Source: Chitinophagaceae bacterium (lineage in GTDB: Bacteria > Bacteroidota > Bacteroidia > Chitinophagales > Chitinophagaceae). From it: DNA of 64,000 bases. The first letter of the stretch is position 1. Each line of letters begins with the position of its first letter. The notes below the pieces were generated by a model. The model was given only the letters and a program-made list of their open reading frames with translations, made no database searches and was not told the origin of the DNA. The translations under genes were made by a program, and so were the position numbers. Shown in pieces: positions 1 to 7,944 of the stretch. Location of the stretch: contig JADKJX010000001.1 in assembly GCA_016720775.1 (NCBI GenBank), positions 62,001-126,000 of the forward strand, read 5' to 3'.

Positions 1-917
1 CTGATAAAATGTTGCTTCGTAAGCAATGATGTTATGATTTTCATCCAGTCCGATCTTATAATCGCTGCTGTACGGATTTCTTTTACCTGTCATCCGCATG
101 TCTTCCATTCGATGAGGAATGCATTTAGCCGGACGTTTTAATATCCACGCTGCCATGGCTGCCATGGTTCCCCAAGCAGAGGCCTGGTCTTCCTTGCCGC
201 CAAAGCCGCCACCAAGCCTTGGTACATCCACTTCCACCTTATTCATTCCTACACCCAATACCATTGCTGCGGTTCGTTGTACTTGTGTTGGGCCTTGTGT
301 GGATGAGAATATTTTTACACTGTCGTGTTCGGTTGGATATGCATATGCACCCTGTGTTTCTAAATATAACTGCTCCTGTCCCCCGGATTCTGTGCTTCCT
401 TCAAAAATATATTTACACTTACTAAAAGCAACCTCCACATTTCCTTTTACAAATTTTCTTGATGGGCTTAATAATTTACCCTGCTTAAATGCTTCTCTCG
501 GATCGGTGATGACCGGCAGTGGTTCAATCTCAATTTTAATTTCCCTGATCGCTTCTTCAGCGGCATCTTCGTTTTCAGCAACGATCAATAAGACCGGTTG
601 CCCCTGGTAATGCACTTCATGATCTGCAAGGAATGGTTCATCAGGTATGATGCCTCCCACCTGGTTTTCGCCCGGTATATCCTTGTATGAAAATATTTTT
701 ACGATACCGGGCATCAGTTCCGCAACGGAAAAGTCAAGGCTCTTTATTTTTCCATGTGCTGTGTGTGAATCAAAACCTTTACAAACAATACTCCCTCCAT
801 TACCGGGATATCATCTACATAAAGAGACCTGCCTGTTACGTGATTGGCCGCATCAATGTTACCCCCCCCATCCCCTAAAGGGGGGTAAAGAGTATTAATA
901 TTTTTACCAGTATTCAT
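1..917 (-). CDS. xdhB: Xanthine dehydrogenase, molybdopterin-binding subunit (N-terminal part, cut by window edge)
   Basis: Hand translation of the minus strand from the ATG at 917 is open to base 1 and gives about 305 residues of the large, molybdenum-cofactor subunit of xanthine dehydrogenase, which hydroxylates hypoxanthine and xanthine to urate. Family marks seen: HVTGRSLYVDDIP near residue 26, GGQEQLYLETQGAYAYP near 178, and the cofactor-binding loop RLGGGFGGKEDQ near 235. The catalytic C-terminal half lies outside the window. It follows xdhA by 23 bases in the same direction, so the two are probably co-transcribed. Oddity: residues about 8-20 (NTLYPPLGDGGGN) are encoded by a G/C-rich palindromic repeat, where homologues run directly from GKNI-like residues into the HVTG motif. 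Function is confident; start is confident unless the repeat marks a wrong N-terminus. Confidence 0.9.
859..888. repeat. CCCCTAAAGGGG palindromic element inside xdhB
   Basis: The stretch has a core CCCCTAAAGGGG flanked by runs of C and G, bounded by TTACCCCCC and GGGGGGTAA, so it can fold on itself. The same core recurs at 11407-11430, 11504-11527 and 51142-51153, all of which are intergenic. Here it is read through in frame by xdhB. It is a REP/MITE-like dispersed repeat; no transposase is linked to it in the window. Confidence 0.75.
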
Positions 918-940
918 TTATTTAATCTTCTATTTCGAAT

Positions 941-2362
941 TTATCCACGAATTACTTCATTAATAAGTTCATCACTGCACTTAAAATGCGCCAAGAATAA
1001 TTGGCGTAATAGTAATCTTTTATAATCTGCTGTTCCTCTTGCATCGCTGATCGGGGCAATTTCGGTATTCAATATATCTATTGCCTGCTTCAATACATCT
1101 GCATCTGTCTTTTTTCCTTTCAGAAAAGCAGCAGTGGCGGAGAGGTATTTTGGAAATGGCGCTACGCCACCCGCAGATAAATGAATATCATTAATTGTTC
1201 TATCTGGATTCATATTCACCTGGCAGGCTGAATTTACGCTGGCAATATCAAGATGTGTTCGTTTGCAGACTTTTTCAAAACTGAAACTGCCTTTCTGTGG
1301 CGGAGTAAAGATGATCTGTTCAATTGTTTCACCAATTGTTTTATCTATCTGTTTGTATCCTTTGTAGAAATCCTTAAGTTTTATTGTTCTTCGGGTTCCA
1401 TTCCCATTTAATACAAGTTCACTGTCGAGCGCAAGAAAGAATATGCTCATGTCGCCGATGGGAGAAGCATTTACAATATTCCCCGCCATGGTAGCCATAT
1501 TGCGGATGGGTGTGGAAGAAATGAGTTTGATGTATTGCTCCAGGTCCGGAAAAATATCCTGTATCAATTCCGATTCAGCAAAAGCAGTAACCGTTACGGC
1601 TCCACCGATAAAACATTGTCCATCCTGTAATTTTATTTCCTGCAGTTCGCCGGCATCAAAGAGAAGCTGAACAGTTGACTTTTTAACCATCAATGCTTTC
1701 TGAACAACCAGGTCGGTACCCCCGCCGATCATTAATTTTTGTCCGCCAGTTTCTGTTGCTGATTCCGTTATTTTTTCCCTTAATTGTTTAAGGCGGTCTT
1801 TTACCTGCAGGAAATATTCGGGGATAAATTTTTGTTTTACCAGCCAGGCCATGGTTCCCTGTCCTGGTTTTTCATTCATTTTTTGGGATAGTATCTCTGC
1901 TGCCCGTTCAATTGATTTGTACCCGGTGCAGCGGCATATATTTCCATCAATGGCTGCAATGGCTTCGCTGTATTGCTTAGCATTTTTTTTCAGCACAAAC
2001 CCGGTGAGTGACATTACAAAGCCAATGGTACAAAATCCGCACTGTGTTCCGTTGGTATCCACCATTGCCTGTTGAACAGGAGATAACGCTGCCATGCCGG
2101 CAGGCAGGTTTATCCCTTCCACCGAAACAATATGCTTCCCATGTGCGTTGCCAAGCGGCATCAGGCAACTCGTCATGGAGCGGTAGACCAATTTATCCTT
2201 TTCAAAATTGCCAACTAAAATGGTACAGGCACCGCAGTCGCCTTCCCGGCAGCCGATCTTGGTTCCGGTAAGCCGCTTATGATAGCGCACAAAATCCAGC
2301 ACCGTACTTCCTGGTGGCAGTTCTGTTTCGATCAGCTTATCGTTTAAGATAAAACGAATCAT
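941..2362 (-). CDS. xdhA: Xanthine dehydrogenase small subunit (2Fe-2S and FAD domains)
   Basis: 473 residues carrying the electron-transfer half of xanthine dehydrogenase. Residues 1-75 are a plant-type ferredoxin fold with CREGDCGACTILVG; residues 75-160 are the second 2Fe-2S domain with QCGFCTIGFVMSLTG and CRCTGY; residues about 195-470 are the FAD domain with LMIGGGTDLVVQ and IRNMATMAGNIVNASPIGD. Electrons from the Mo site on XdhB pass over two 2Fe-2S centres to FAD. The ATG at 2362 overlaps the stop of the upstream deaminase gene (TGATG), which argues for translational coupling and for this start over the TTG one codon earlier. All cluster ligands are present, so the subunit looks functional. 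Confidence 0.95.
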   Translation of the reverse strand: MIRFILNDKLIETELPPGSTVLDFVRYHKRLTGTKIGCREGDCGACTILVGNFEKDKLVYRSMTSCLMPLGNAHGKHIVSVEGINLPAGMAALSPVQQAMVDTNGTQCGFCTIGFVMSLTGFVLKKNAKQYSEAIAAIDGNICRCTGYKSIERAAEILSQKMNEKPGQGTMAWLVKQKFIPEYFLQVKDRLKQLREKITESATETGGQKLMIGGGTDLVVQKALMVKKSTVQLLFDAGELQEIKLQDGQCFIGGAVTVTAFAESELIQDIFPDLEQYIKLISSTPIRNMATMAGNIVNASPIGDMSIFFLALDSELVLNGNGTRRTIKLKDFYKGYKQIDKTIGETIEQIIFTPPQKGSFSFEKVCKRTHLDIASVNSACQVNMNPDRTINDIHLSAGGVAPFPKYLSATAAFLKGKKTDADVLKQAIDILNTEIAPISDARGTADYKRLLLRQLFLAHFKCSDELINEVIRG

Positions 2363-2838
2363 CAATATTCAATTTTATTGGGACTTGTTTTCCATTTTTC
2401 AAAAGCTTCCATCGCTTTTTCCCTCAGTATCTGTTTCGTGAACAGTTTTCTTTCTTCTACCGGCTTTGCTATTTCTTCATAAATAAATTTATCATCAAAC
2501 TGGATGGCGGCTGCATCCTCCTTGCTGTTGGCATAATATAATTTATCTGGCCTTGCCCAGTAAATGGCGCCCAGGCACATGGGGCAGGGTTCGCAGCTGG
2601 TGTAGATCTCACAACCGGTAAGCTGAAAAGTTTTAAGCACTTTACAGGCTTTACGTATGGCAACTACTTCTGCATGAGCCGTGGGATCGTTGCTGGAAGT
2701 AACCTGGTTAGAACCACGGGCAATAACCTTCCCGTCCTTTACTACAATGGCACCGAATGGTCCGCCTTTTTGCTTTTCCACATTAGAAACCGAAATACGG
2801 ATCGCTTTCCGCATAAATTTATTTGCTTCCTTATTCAT
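2362..2838 (-). CDS. guaD: Nucleoside/guanine deaminase
   Basis: 158-residue zinc deaminase of the CMP/dCMP deaminase superfamily, closest in size and motif order to bacterial GuaD. Zinc and proton-shuttle residues are visible: HAE at 55-57 and PCPMC at 84-88 (Cys85, Cys88). GuaD converts guanine to xanthine, the substrate of the enzyme encoded directly downstream, which supports guanine deaminase over cytidine or tRNA adenosine deaminase. It is the first gene of the guaD-xdhA-xdhB unit. The start ATG at 2838 lies 178 bases from the divergent membrane-protein gene, so the region between holds both promoters. Substrate assignment rests on context. Confidence 0.85.
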   Translation of the reverse strand: MNKEANKFMRKAIRISVSNVEKQKGGPFGAIVVKDGKVIARGSNQVTSSNDPTAHAEVVAIRKACKVLKTFQLTGCEIYTSCEPCPMCLGAIYWARPDKLYYANSKEDAAAIQFDDKFIYEEIAKPVEERKLFTKQILREKAMEAFEKWKTSPNKIEY

Positions 2839-2987
2839 GGATTAAAATTTAAACGCAGCACCGCAGTTACAGGTGTGATCACATAGAACAGCAAGCAAAT
2901 GCAAATGTGCAGCAACAATAAAAATAACAAATTGCACGTAAGCAGACAAATAAGCTTGCCGGTAAAACCGGGCTGCACGCCGTTTCA

Positions 2988-2995
2988 TATATTTG
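2988..2995 (+). promoter_or_regulatory. Possible -7 element for the membrane protein/NTPase pair
   Basis: TATATTTG fits the Bacteroidota -7 consensus TAnnTTTG and ends 20 bases before the ATG at 3016. No TTG lies 17-23 bases upstream (nearest is 29 bases away), so only half of the promoter is supported. Confidence 0.4.
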
Positions 2996-3015
2996 TATCA
3001 ACTTGCTTTCTTTAC

Positions 3016-4065
3016 ATGAATACCGGGTATAAAAATCTGACAAAAGAACAACGGCTTGCAGCCGTTCAGCGACTGACCGCTTTATGGGCATTCTCCGAAT
3101 CGGGACTGGGCGGTATCATGCATGCCCTGCAGATCCCTTTTACCGGCTTGTTAGTGGGAGGAATGGCTGTTATCATCATCAGTCTTATTGCCGAAATTTC
3201 ATCACACGACCTGAAACAGGTTTTAAGAGCGGCGATGATCGTGCTGATCGTAAAGGCAATGGTGAGCCCATACACTCCGCCCCCGGCCTATATTGCTGTT
3301 GCCTTCCAGGCATTACTGGGTTATGCAATTTTCAGTCTTTTACCGATCAATTTTTTCAGCATGATATTATTAAGCAGCATCGCCATGCTGGAGTCGGCCA
3401 TTCAGAAACTGCTTATACTTACGTTGTTCTTCGGCAAGTCTTTCTGGAAGGCAATGGATGAAATGATCGCCTTTATTGCAAAACAGTTTGGCAGTTCTGC
3501 CAGCAATGGAAGCCAATGGCTGGTTACAGTTTACCTGCTGATCTACCTGGTTGGAGGGATCATCATTGCATGGATCGCTAATAAAACCATCCGGGGTTTC
3601 TTTGCAGGAAAAGACATTGTTATTTTAGACAGTAACAAAATAATTAATGAAGAAATTTATAAAGGAGAACCAACCAAAAGAAAAACAGTTTACCAGAAAT
3701 TATGGAGAATGATGTTACTCTTGATCATTTTATCAGTGCTGTTGTTTGTTTTTGCCGCCGACACAAAGCAGGGCTGGCTGGCTGTTGTCAAAACCGTCAG
3801 CTGGACATTGTCTGCAATTCTAATCTGGTTCATGCTGATCAGTCCGCTGTTTACAAAACTTATTCAAAAGCTTTTGCAGAAAAAACAAAGCAGGTACAGT
3901 GATGAGGTTTTAAGAACCCTGGCATTCCTGCCCATGCTGCGCCGGTTTTCAGGATTAGCCTGGCAAAAAAGCAGGGAACACTCCGGCCTGGCCAGGTGGC
4001 AGTTTTTCTTTTCTGCATTGGTTCATTGGTCACTCACCTGTTCAGATCCATCAGAAAAAAAATGA
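3016..4065 (+). CDS. Uncharacterised polytopic membrane protein
   Basis: 349 residues, not recognised with certainty. Roughly the first 225 residues alternate hydrophobic helices (about six segments, for example GLLVGGMAVIIISLIAEIS and MILLSSIAMLESAIQKLLIL), then a polar cytoplasmic-looking stretch, then two more helices near residues 240-290 and a basic tail. Organisation is reminiscent of membrane components of small-molecule transporters, but no family motif was identified. The ATG at 3016 was chosen because the earlier in-frame residues are Cys/Asn/Lys-rich and look non-coding. Its stop overlaps the start of the NTPase gene (ATGA), so the two proteins are probably made together. It is divergent from guaD-xdhAB; a transport role linked to purines or the molybdenum cofactor is possible but unproven. 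Confidence 0.65.
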   Translation: MNTGYKNLTKEQRLAAVQRLTALWAFSESGLGGIMHALQIPFTGLLVGGMAVIIISLIAEISSHDLKQVLRAAMIVLIVKAMVSPYTPPPAYIAVAFQALLGYAIFSLLPINFFSMILLSSIAMLESAIQKLLILTLFFGKSFWKAMDEMIAFIAKQFGSSASNGSQWLVTVYLLIYLVGGIIIAWIANKTIRGFFAGKDIVILDSNKIINEEIYKGEPTKRKTVYQKLWRMMLLLIILSVLLFVFAADTKQGWLAVVKTVSWTLSAILIWFMLISPLFTKLIQKLLQKKQSRYSDEVLRTLAFLPMLRRFSGLAWQKSREHSGLARWQFFFSALVHWSLTCSDPSEKK

Positions 4066-4553
4066 GTATCTATCTCTTTTCCCGGCCTATCCACAGCGGC
4101 AAAACAACAGGGCTGATGCAGTGGTGCAACAGGCCAAAGAATATCCAGGGCATACTGATGCCGGACATAAACGGCAGCCGGAAAATCATGAACATTAAAA
4201 CAAAAGAGATCTCTGACATTGAATGCATTGATGCCGCTGGCAGCAAAGAGCCGATTACTAACGTAGGCAGGTTTAGTTTTTATACCTCAGCATTCGAAAA
4301 GGCAAATTTTATCTTACTTGATGCACTGGCACAAAACCCTGGCTGGTTAGTAATTGATGAAGCAGGAAAACTGGAACTGGATGGAAAAGGCTTTTACAAT
4401 TCAATTGCAAAAGCGGTTGCAGTTTACAATAACGAAACCAGGGCCGGCAACCTGTTAATAACAGTGAGAGACAGTTTATGCTATGAGGTAATTTCATTTT
4501 TTAATATTAGTAATTACATCATCGTAAACAACCTGGAAGAACTGCCAGGATGA
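4062..4553 (+). CDS. THEP1-like P-loop nucleoside-triphosphatase
   Basis: 163 residues. A Walker A sequence SRPIHSGKTT lies at residues 6-15; VGRFSFYTSAFEKA in the middle and a Walker B stretch WLVIDEAGKLEL near residue 100 match the order seen in the NTPase/THEP1 family (VGRY...F, then D-E-G-x-[ML]-E-L). Family members hydrolyse NTPs or act as nucleotide kinases; the cellular role is unknown. The ATG at 4062 overlaps the stop of the preceding membrane protein by four bases, so coupling is strong and the NTPase may energise or regulate that protein. A longer frame open from 3996 is ignored because it lies inside the upstream gene. Confidence 0.75.
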   Translation: MSIYLFSRPIHSGKTTGLMQWCNRPKNIQGILMPDINGSRKIMNIKTKEISDIECIDAAGSKEPITNVGRFSFYTSAFEKANFILLDALAQNPGWLVIDEAGKLELDGKGFYNSIAKAVAVYNNETRAGNLLITVRDSLCYEVISFFNISNYIIVNNLEELPG

Positions 4554-4566
4554 AGCAAAAATTTAT

Positions 4567-5352
4567 TTACTCATGCATCACAAGAATCGGCATCTTGCTG
4601 TGGTAGGACCATGTTTTGGTACGATTGCCACTCAATAATTTACCAATGAAGGAATGATTTTTCTGAATGGCGATGATCAGGTCAATGTTCCTGCTTTCTG
4701 CAAACAGGTTTACCGCTTCATCCACATCATACAGGCGCATGAAATAGAATTCAGGATTGTAATCTGCAAACATTTGCTTCAGTTCCTGCTTTTCCTTTTC
4801 ATAATCTTCAGTAAGGGAGATATAATGATCCTTATCCACATTCACTACATGAAGCTGCGGATTGAAGATGTCTAAAAAATCTTTGATGGGTGCCGAGGGA
4901 GTTGTTTCCGCCGTATTCTTGAAATCGGATGTGAGCATTACATTTTTCAGTGGTTTGAATACGGCATCTTGCGGAACGATGAGAACCGGGCATACTTTTC
5001 TTTCTGCCATTTTCAAGGTATTGCTGCCAAAAAATACCTGTGCCATTGCCGATCTTCCGGTAATGCCCATGATCACAAGGTCGGCCCGGCGATGACGTGC
5101 AGCTTTCTCCAGCCCGTCTACAAAATCGCTCTCTTCATGCGCCAATATTTCCATCTTCCCAATATGATCTTTCATCAATGATTCTTTGAGGCCTTCCAGG
5201 TCGGCTGTTATTTTTTCTGCTTCTGAAGATTTGCTGTAGCTGTGGTACAAGATCATGGTTACTTCATAGTGACCAGTAAGCAACCGGGCGGCGTAACGGG
5301 CGGCATTCAATGAAGTTTCCGAAAAATCAACCGGAACGATGACCGTATTCAT
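4567..5352 (-). CDS. Tandem universal stress protein
   Basis: 261 residues built of two UspA-like alpha/beta domains (about 1-142 and 145-261). The first keeps an ATP-binding-type loop, GITGRSAMAQVFFGSNT, followed by CPVLIVP; the second is degenerate in that region (AIQKNHSFIGKLLSGNRT). Two-domain Usp proteins of this length are common in Bacteroidota and act in the cytoplasm in stress or energy-limitation responses. It is monocistronic, convergent with the NTPase gene, and preceded by a good promoter at 5380-5413. Confidence 0.9.
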   Translation of the reverse strand: MNTVIVPVDFSETSLNAARYAARLLTGHYEVTMILYHSYSKSSEAEKITADLEGLKESLMKDHIGKMEILAHEESDFVDGLEKAARHRRADLVIMGITGRSAMAQVFFGSNTLKMAERKVCPVLIVPQDAVFKPLKNVMLTSDFKNTAETTPSAPIKDFLDIFNPQLHVVNVDKDHYISLTEDYEKEKQELKQMFADYNPEFYFMRLYDVDEAVNLFAESRNIDLIIAIQKNHSFIGKLLSGNRTKTWSYHSKMPILVMHE

Positions 5353-5379
5353 ATTAGTAGTTTTAGTTTATTATAGCAG

Positions 5380-5413
5380 CAAATCTACCTTATTTATGCC
5401 TTATTATTATCAA
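5380..5413 (-). promoter_or_regulatory. Promoter of the universal stress protein gene
   Basis: On the minus strand TTG (5413-5411) and TAGATTTG (5387-5380) are separated by 23 bases, fitting TTG-N17-23-TAnnTTTG. The -7 box ends 27 bases before the ATG at 5352. Confidence 0.7.
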
Positions 5414-5466
5414 CCATTGTCATTTTTACCTGATCGGAGAACAGGTCAATTCAATCCCCAATTAAT

Positions 5467-5474
5467 TATCTTTG
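5467..5474 (+). promoter_or_regulatory. -7 element giving a nearly leaderless trmB transcript
   Basis: TATCTTTG fits TAnnTTTG and ends six bases before the ATG at 5481, so transcription would begin at or next to the start codon. No TTG lies at the proper distance upstream. Confidence 0.5.
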
Positions 5475-5480
5475 CCGCCC

Positions 5481-6185
5481 ATGGGTCAAAAAAAATTAAA
5501 GCGGTTTAACGAGATAAAAACCTTTGCCAACGTACTGGAATACCCGGTTGGCATGCAGGGACAATGGCATACGTTCTTTAAAAATGAAAACCCGTTGTTG
5601 TTAGAGCTTGCCTGTGGCCGGGGAGAATATACGGTTGGCCTTGCCCGCCTGTTTCCCCAACAAAATTTTATTGGTGTGGATGTAAAGGGTAACCGCATGT
5701 ATATCGGTGCAAAAAAGTGCCTGGAAGATAATATCCCCAATGCCGCTTTCTTACGCACCCAGATAGAAAAGCTGGCCGACTATTTTTCAGCGGGTGAAGT
5801 GAGTGAACTTTGGATCACATTTCCTGATCCGCAATTGCGTACGTCAAGGGCAAAAAAAAGATTAACACATCCCCGGTTCCTCAGATTATATAACCATATC
5901 TTAAAGCCCGGTGGTATCATTCACCTGAAAACCGACTCTCCCGATCTTTTCTTTTTTACAAAAAAAGTGGCGCAGATGTATGAGCTTACCATACTGGAGG
6001 AATCGGATGATCTGTATGCCGGAAAGAACATACGGGAAGACCTGAAAATAAAAACCCATTACGAAAGTCTGGATATCGCACAAAGCAAGAAGATCTATTA
6101 CCTGAAATTTTCACTCCCTGCTGAAATAAAAGACCTGGATGAGCTACTGCAGGAAATATTAAAACATGAAGAACAACTGGGTTGA
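5481..6185 (+). CDS. trmB: tRNA (guanine-N7-)-methyltransferase
   Basis: 234 residues. The SAM-binding Rossmann core is seen as LELACGRGEYTVGLAR with FIGVDVKGNRM, and the TrmB signature as WITFPDPQLRTSRAKKRLTHPRFL split over residues about 115-140. TrmB makes m7G46 in the variable loop of tRNA. The ATG at 5481 (MGQKKLKRF) is preferred to a TTG three codons earlier. It is the first gene of a tight four-gene run with DUF5522, an alkyltransferase-like protein and an uncharacterised gene; the next start lies inside its 3' end. Confidence 0.93.
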   Translation: MGQKKLKRFNEIKTFANVLEYPVGMQGQWHTFFKNENPLLLELACGRGEYTVGLARLFPQQNFIGVDVKGNRMYIGAKKCLEDNIPNAAFLRTQIEKLADYFSAGEVSELWITFPDPQLRTSRAKKRLTHPRFLRLYNHILKPGGIIHLKTDSPDLFFFTKKVAQMYELTILEESDDLYAGKNIREDLKIKTHYESLDIAQSKKIYYLKFSLPAEIKDLDELLQEILKHEEQLG

Positions 6186-6369
6186 AGGCGAAGACTATTA
6201 TTACAATGAACAGGGATTTATTGTGCTCACTGCCAAATATCATTTAGACAGGGGGCATTGCTGCGGCAATGGTTGCAGGCACTGCCCTTATGATTATAAA
6301 AATGTACCGGAACCGAAACGGAGTGAATTGTTATCTTTAGCAACCAATGGCAAAGAAAGTAGTCAGTAA
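6166..6369 (+). CDS. DUF5522 small cysteine-rich protein
   Basis: 67 residues with the motif RGHCCGNGCRHCPYDY, typical of the DUF5522 family; the four clustered cysteines suggest binding of a metal ion or Fe-S cluster. It overlaps trmB by 20 bases and the next gene by 23 bases, so translation is coupled. Function is unknown. Its place between a tRNA-modification gene and a DNA alkylation-type gene suggests a nucleic-acid-related role only weakly. Confidence 0.8.
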   Translation: MKNNWVEGEDYYYNEQGFIVLTAKYHLDRGHCCGNGCRHCPYDYKNVPEPKRSELLSLATNGKESSQ

Positions 6370-6754
6370 AAAAACAGTTAAAGCAAAACCTACAAAGAAG
6401 GAAGGGCCAAAAAATACGCTGAAGGAATACAGTTTTTTCCAGGATGTATATGACGTGGTGAGGCAGATCCCGAAGGGAAAGGTTACTTCCTACGGAGCCA
6501 TAGCTGCTTACCTTGGCACAAAACTGAGTGCCCGTATGGTAGGCTGGGCAATGAATGCAGCCGGAAGCGCCAAACCAAAAGTGCCGGCACAGCGGGTAGT
6601 GAACCGGAATGGTATCCTGTCGGGCAAACATCATTTTGCCACACCCACACTGATGGAGGAGTTATTGAAAAAAGACGGGGTTACCGTTAAGAATGATACG
6701 GTTGTTGATTTTAAAAAGCGATTCTGGGATCCGCTTATCGAATTAAGTTTATAA
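6347..6754 (+). CDS. Alkyltransferase-like (MGMT-family) protein lacking the acceptor cysteine
   Basis: 135 residues. After a Lys-rich tail (about 25 residues) comes the winged-helix DNA-binding domain of O6-methylguanine-DNA methyltransferase: FQDVYDVVRQIPKGKVTSYGAIAAYLG, then MVGWAMNAAG. The active-site position reads PAQRVVNRNG instead of PCHRV, so the methyl-accepting cysteine is absent. Such alkyltransferase-like (ATL) proteins bind O6-alkylguanine and flag it for nucleotide excision repair rather than repairing it. The gene overlaps the DUF5522 gene and is followed after two bases by the next gene, all one operon. Confidence 0.88.
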   Translation: MAKKVVSKKTVKAKPTKKEGPKNTLKEYSFFQDVYDVVRQIPKGKVTSYGAIAAYLGTKLSARMVGWAMNAAGSAKPKVPAQRVVNRNGILSGKHHFATPTLMEELLKKDGVTVKNDTVVDFKKRFWDPLIELSL

Positions 6755-6756
6755 CC

Positions 6757-7470
6757 ATGTCCAATACTATACTACAAGGCAGGGTTTCGTTTGTGAATCA
6801 CGAAAAAAAGACCGTGATGATCGAGTATGATGTCAATGGTAAGAAGAAAGCGATCAATGGCCCGGTAGATGATGAAACGCAGGGGTTATTAAAAAAGAAA
6901 GGCGTTATTAAAAAAGTACATGAATTTCATATCGGGGATGTGGTGAATTTCACTTCAGGGATTTCGGCCAGGGGAAATAAAATGGTCGCTTCCAATATCC
7001 GTTTCTTATACAATACCGCATTGGATGTTCTTGTGAATAAAGCCAAAACAGAAAACAGGTTTCTTGGTTACCTGAAAATTGCGGATGATAAATATTTTGT
7101 AAAAGAGATCGATAGTTACCTGTTCTTCCCGGTGTCCATTTCGCCCTGGCAGGTAAGGCCTGCCGAGGATAAGTTAAATGAGCCGGTAACTTTTATGCTG
7201 GAAAACCTGGAGAAGAAAGATAAAATAACCGCCAAACTTTTCGACAATACTTATATCCCGGAATTTCATACCGCCTTAAAACTTCACAAGTCGCAAACCC
7301 CGGTTGAAACGGTTGTTTACAAAGTGTCGCCACACGGTATTTATGTAAATGTTGTGGGTGAAAAGATACAGGCAAAACTTCCTTTTAAAGAAGGCGCAAA
7401 GGCGGGAGATATTATTTCCGTGAAAATAATGTACCTGAGTCCGGCTAAAATTATTATTGAAGCATTATAG
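6757..7470 (+). CDS. Uncharacterised protein, possible OB-fold modules
   Basis: 237 residues, soluble, rich in Lys and beta-type sequence. The N-terminal part (ILQGRVSFVNHEKKTVMIEY...) and C-terminal part (VVYKVSPHGIYVNVVGEKIQAKLPF...GDIISVKIMYLSPAKIIIEAL) look like small nucleic-acid-binding beta barrels of the S1/cold-shock kind, but no decisive motif is present. It starts two bases after the ATL gene and ends overlapping the convergent gene by six bases. Operon context with trmB and ATL suggests RNA or DNA binding; this is inference. Confidence 0.6.
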   Translation: MSNTILQGRVSFVNHEKKTVMIEYDVNGKKKAINGPVDDETQGLLKKKGVIKKVHEFHIGDVVNFTSGISARGNKMVASNIRFLYNTALDVLVNKAKTENRFLGYLKIADDKYFVKEIDSYLFFPVSISPWQVRPAEDKLNEPVTFMLENLEKKDKITAKLFDNTYIPEFHTALKLHKSQTPVETVVYKVSPHGIYVNVVGEKIQAKLPFKEGAKAGDIISVKIMYLSPAKIIIEAL

Positions 7471-7932
7471 ATCCTCAACGTCTGCAGCACTTAAGCCCAA
7501 TTGCAAGGCCATTTTATTTTTATCGGGCATCTGCATCATAAATAAAAGGGCAAGCACGGCAGCCAGGGCCAGGAACGCATAATTACCTACCAGGAAAAAA
7601 CAAATGCCACAAAATAAAACAGCGCCTTCCAGCAAAGCCCATTGAATGACAGATGCAGAACGGTATTTCTCAAATTTTTCCTTCACGGTTGAATCAATAC
7701 GGTCTTTGATAGCCGTCAGCCTTCTTTTAAAGAGTTCGTTACCTGCAAAGAAAGCAAGGGCGGAAAACACAATGGCAATGACCTGGAATATCTTGTCCTG
7801 TGCAGCCAGTGGTGGTGATACTGATTTACGGTAAACCAGGAAAAACAATACACCCAGGAATACCAATTGCCCGAAGAACATGGCCCGGTGCATTATTTTG
7901 AAAGTCGAAAAGGCGGGGCTGGTATTATTCAT
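7465..7932 (-). CDS. Uncharacterised small membrane protein
   Basis: 155 residues with four hydrophobic segments arranged as two pairs (about 15-35, 45-65, 97-115 and 117-137) and a charged linker KRRLTAIKDRIDSTVKEKFE in between. Not assigned to a named family. It lies 12 bases downstream of the DUF420 gene on the same strand, so it may be the last gene of the SCO-DUF420 unit at the end of the respiratory block. Confidence 0.65.
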   Translation of the reverse strand: MNNTSPAFSTFKIMHRAMFFGQLVFLGVLFFLVYRKSVSPPLAAQDKIFQVIAIVFSALAFFAGNELFKRRLTAIKDRIDSTVKEKFEKYRSASVIQWALLEGAVLFCGICFFLVGNYAFLALAAVLALLFMMQMPDKNKMALQLGLSAADVEDL

Positions 7933-7944
7933 TACTGCAGTACA

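Noticed and set aside
119..610. Open frame on the plus strand opposite xdhB
   Set aside because: The minus strand encodes clear xanthine dehydrogenase motifs through the same region.
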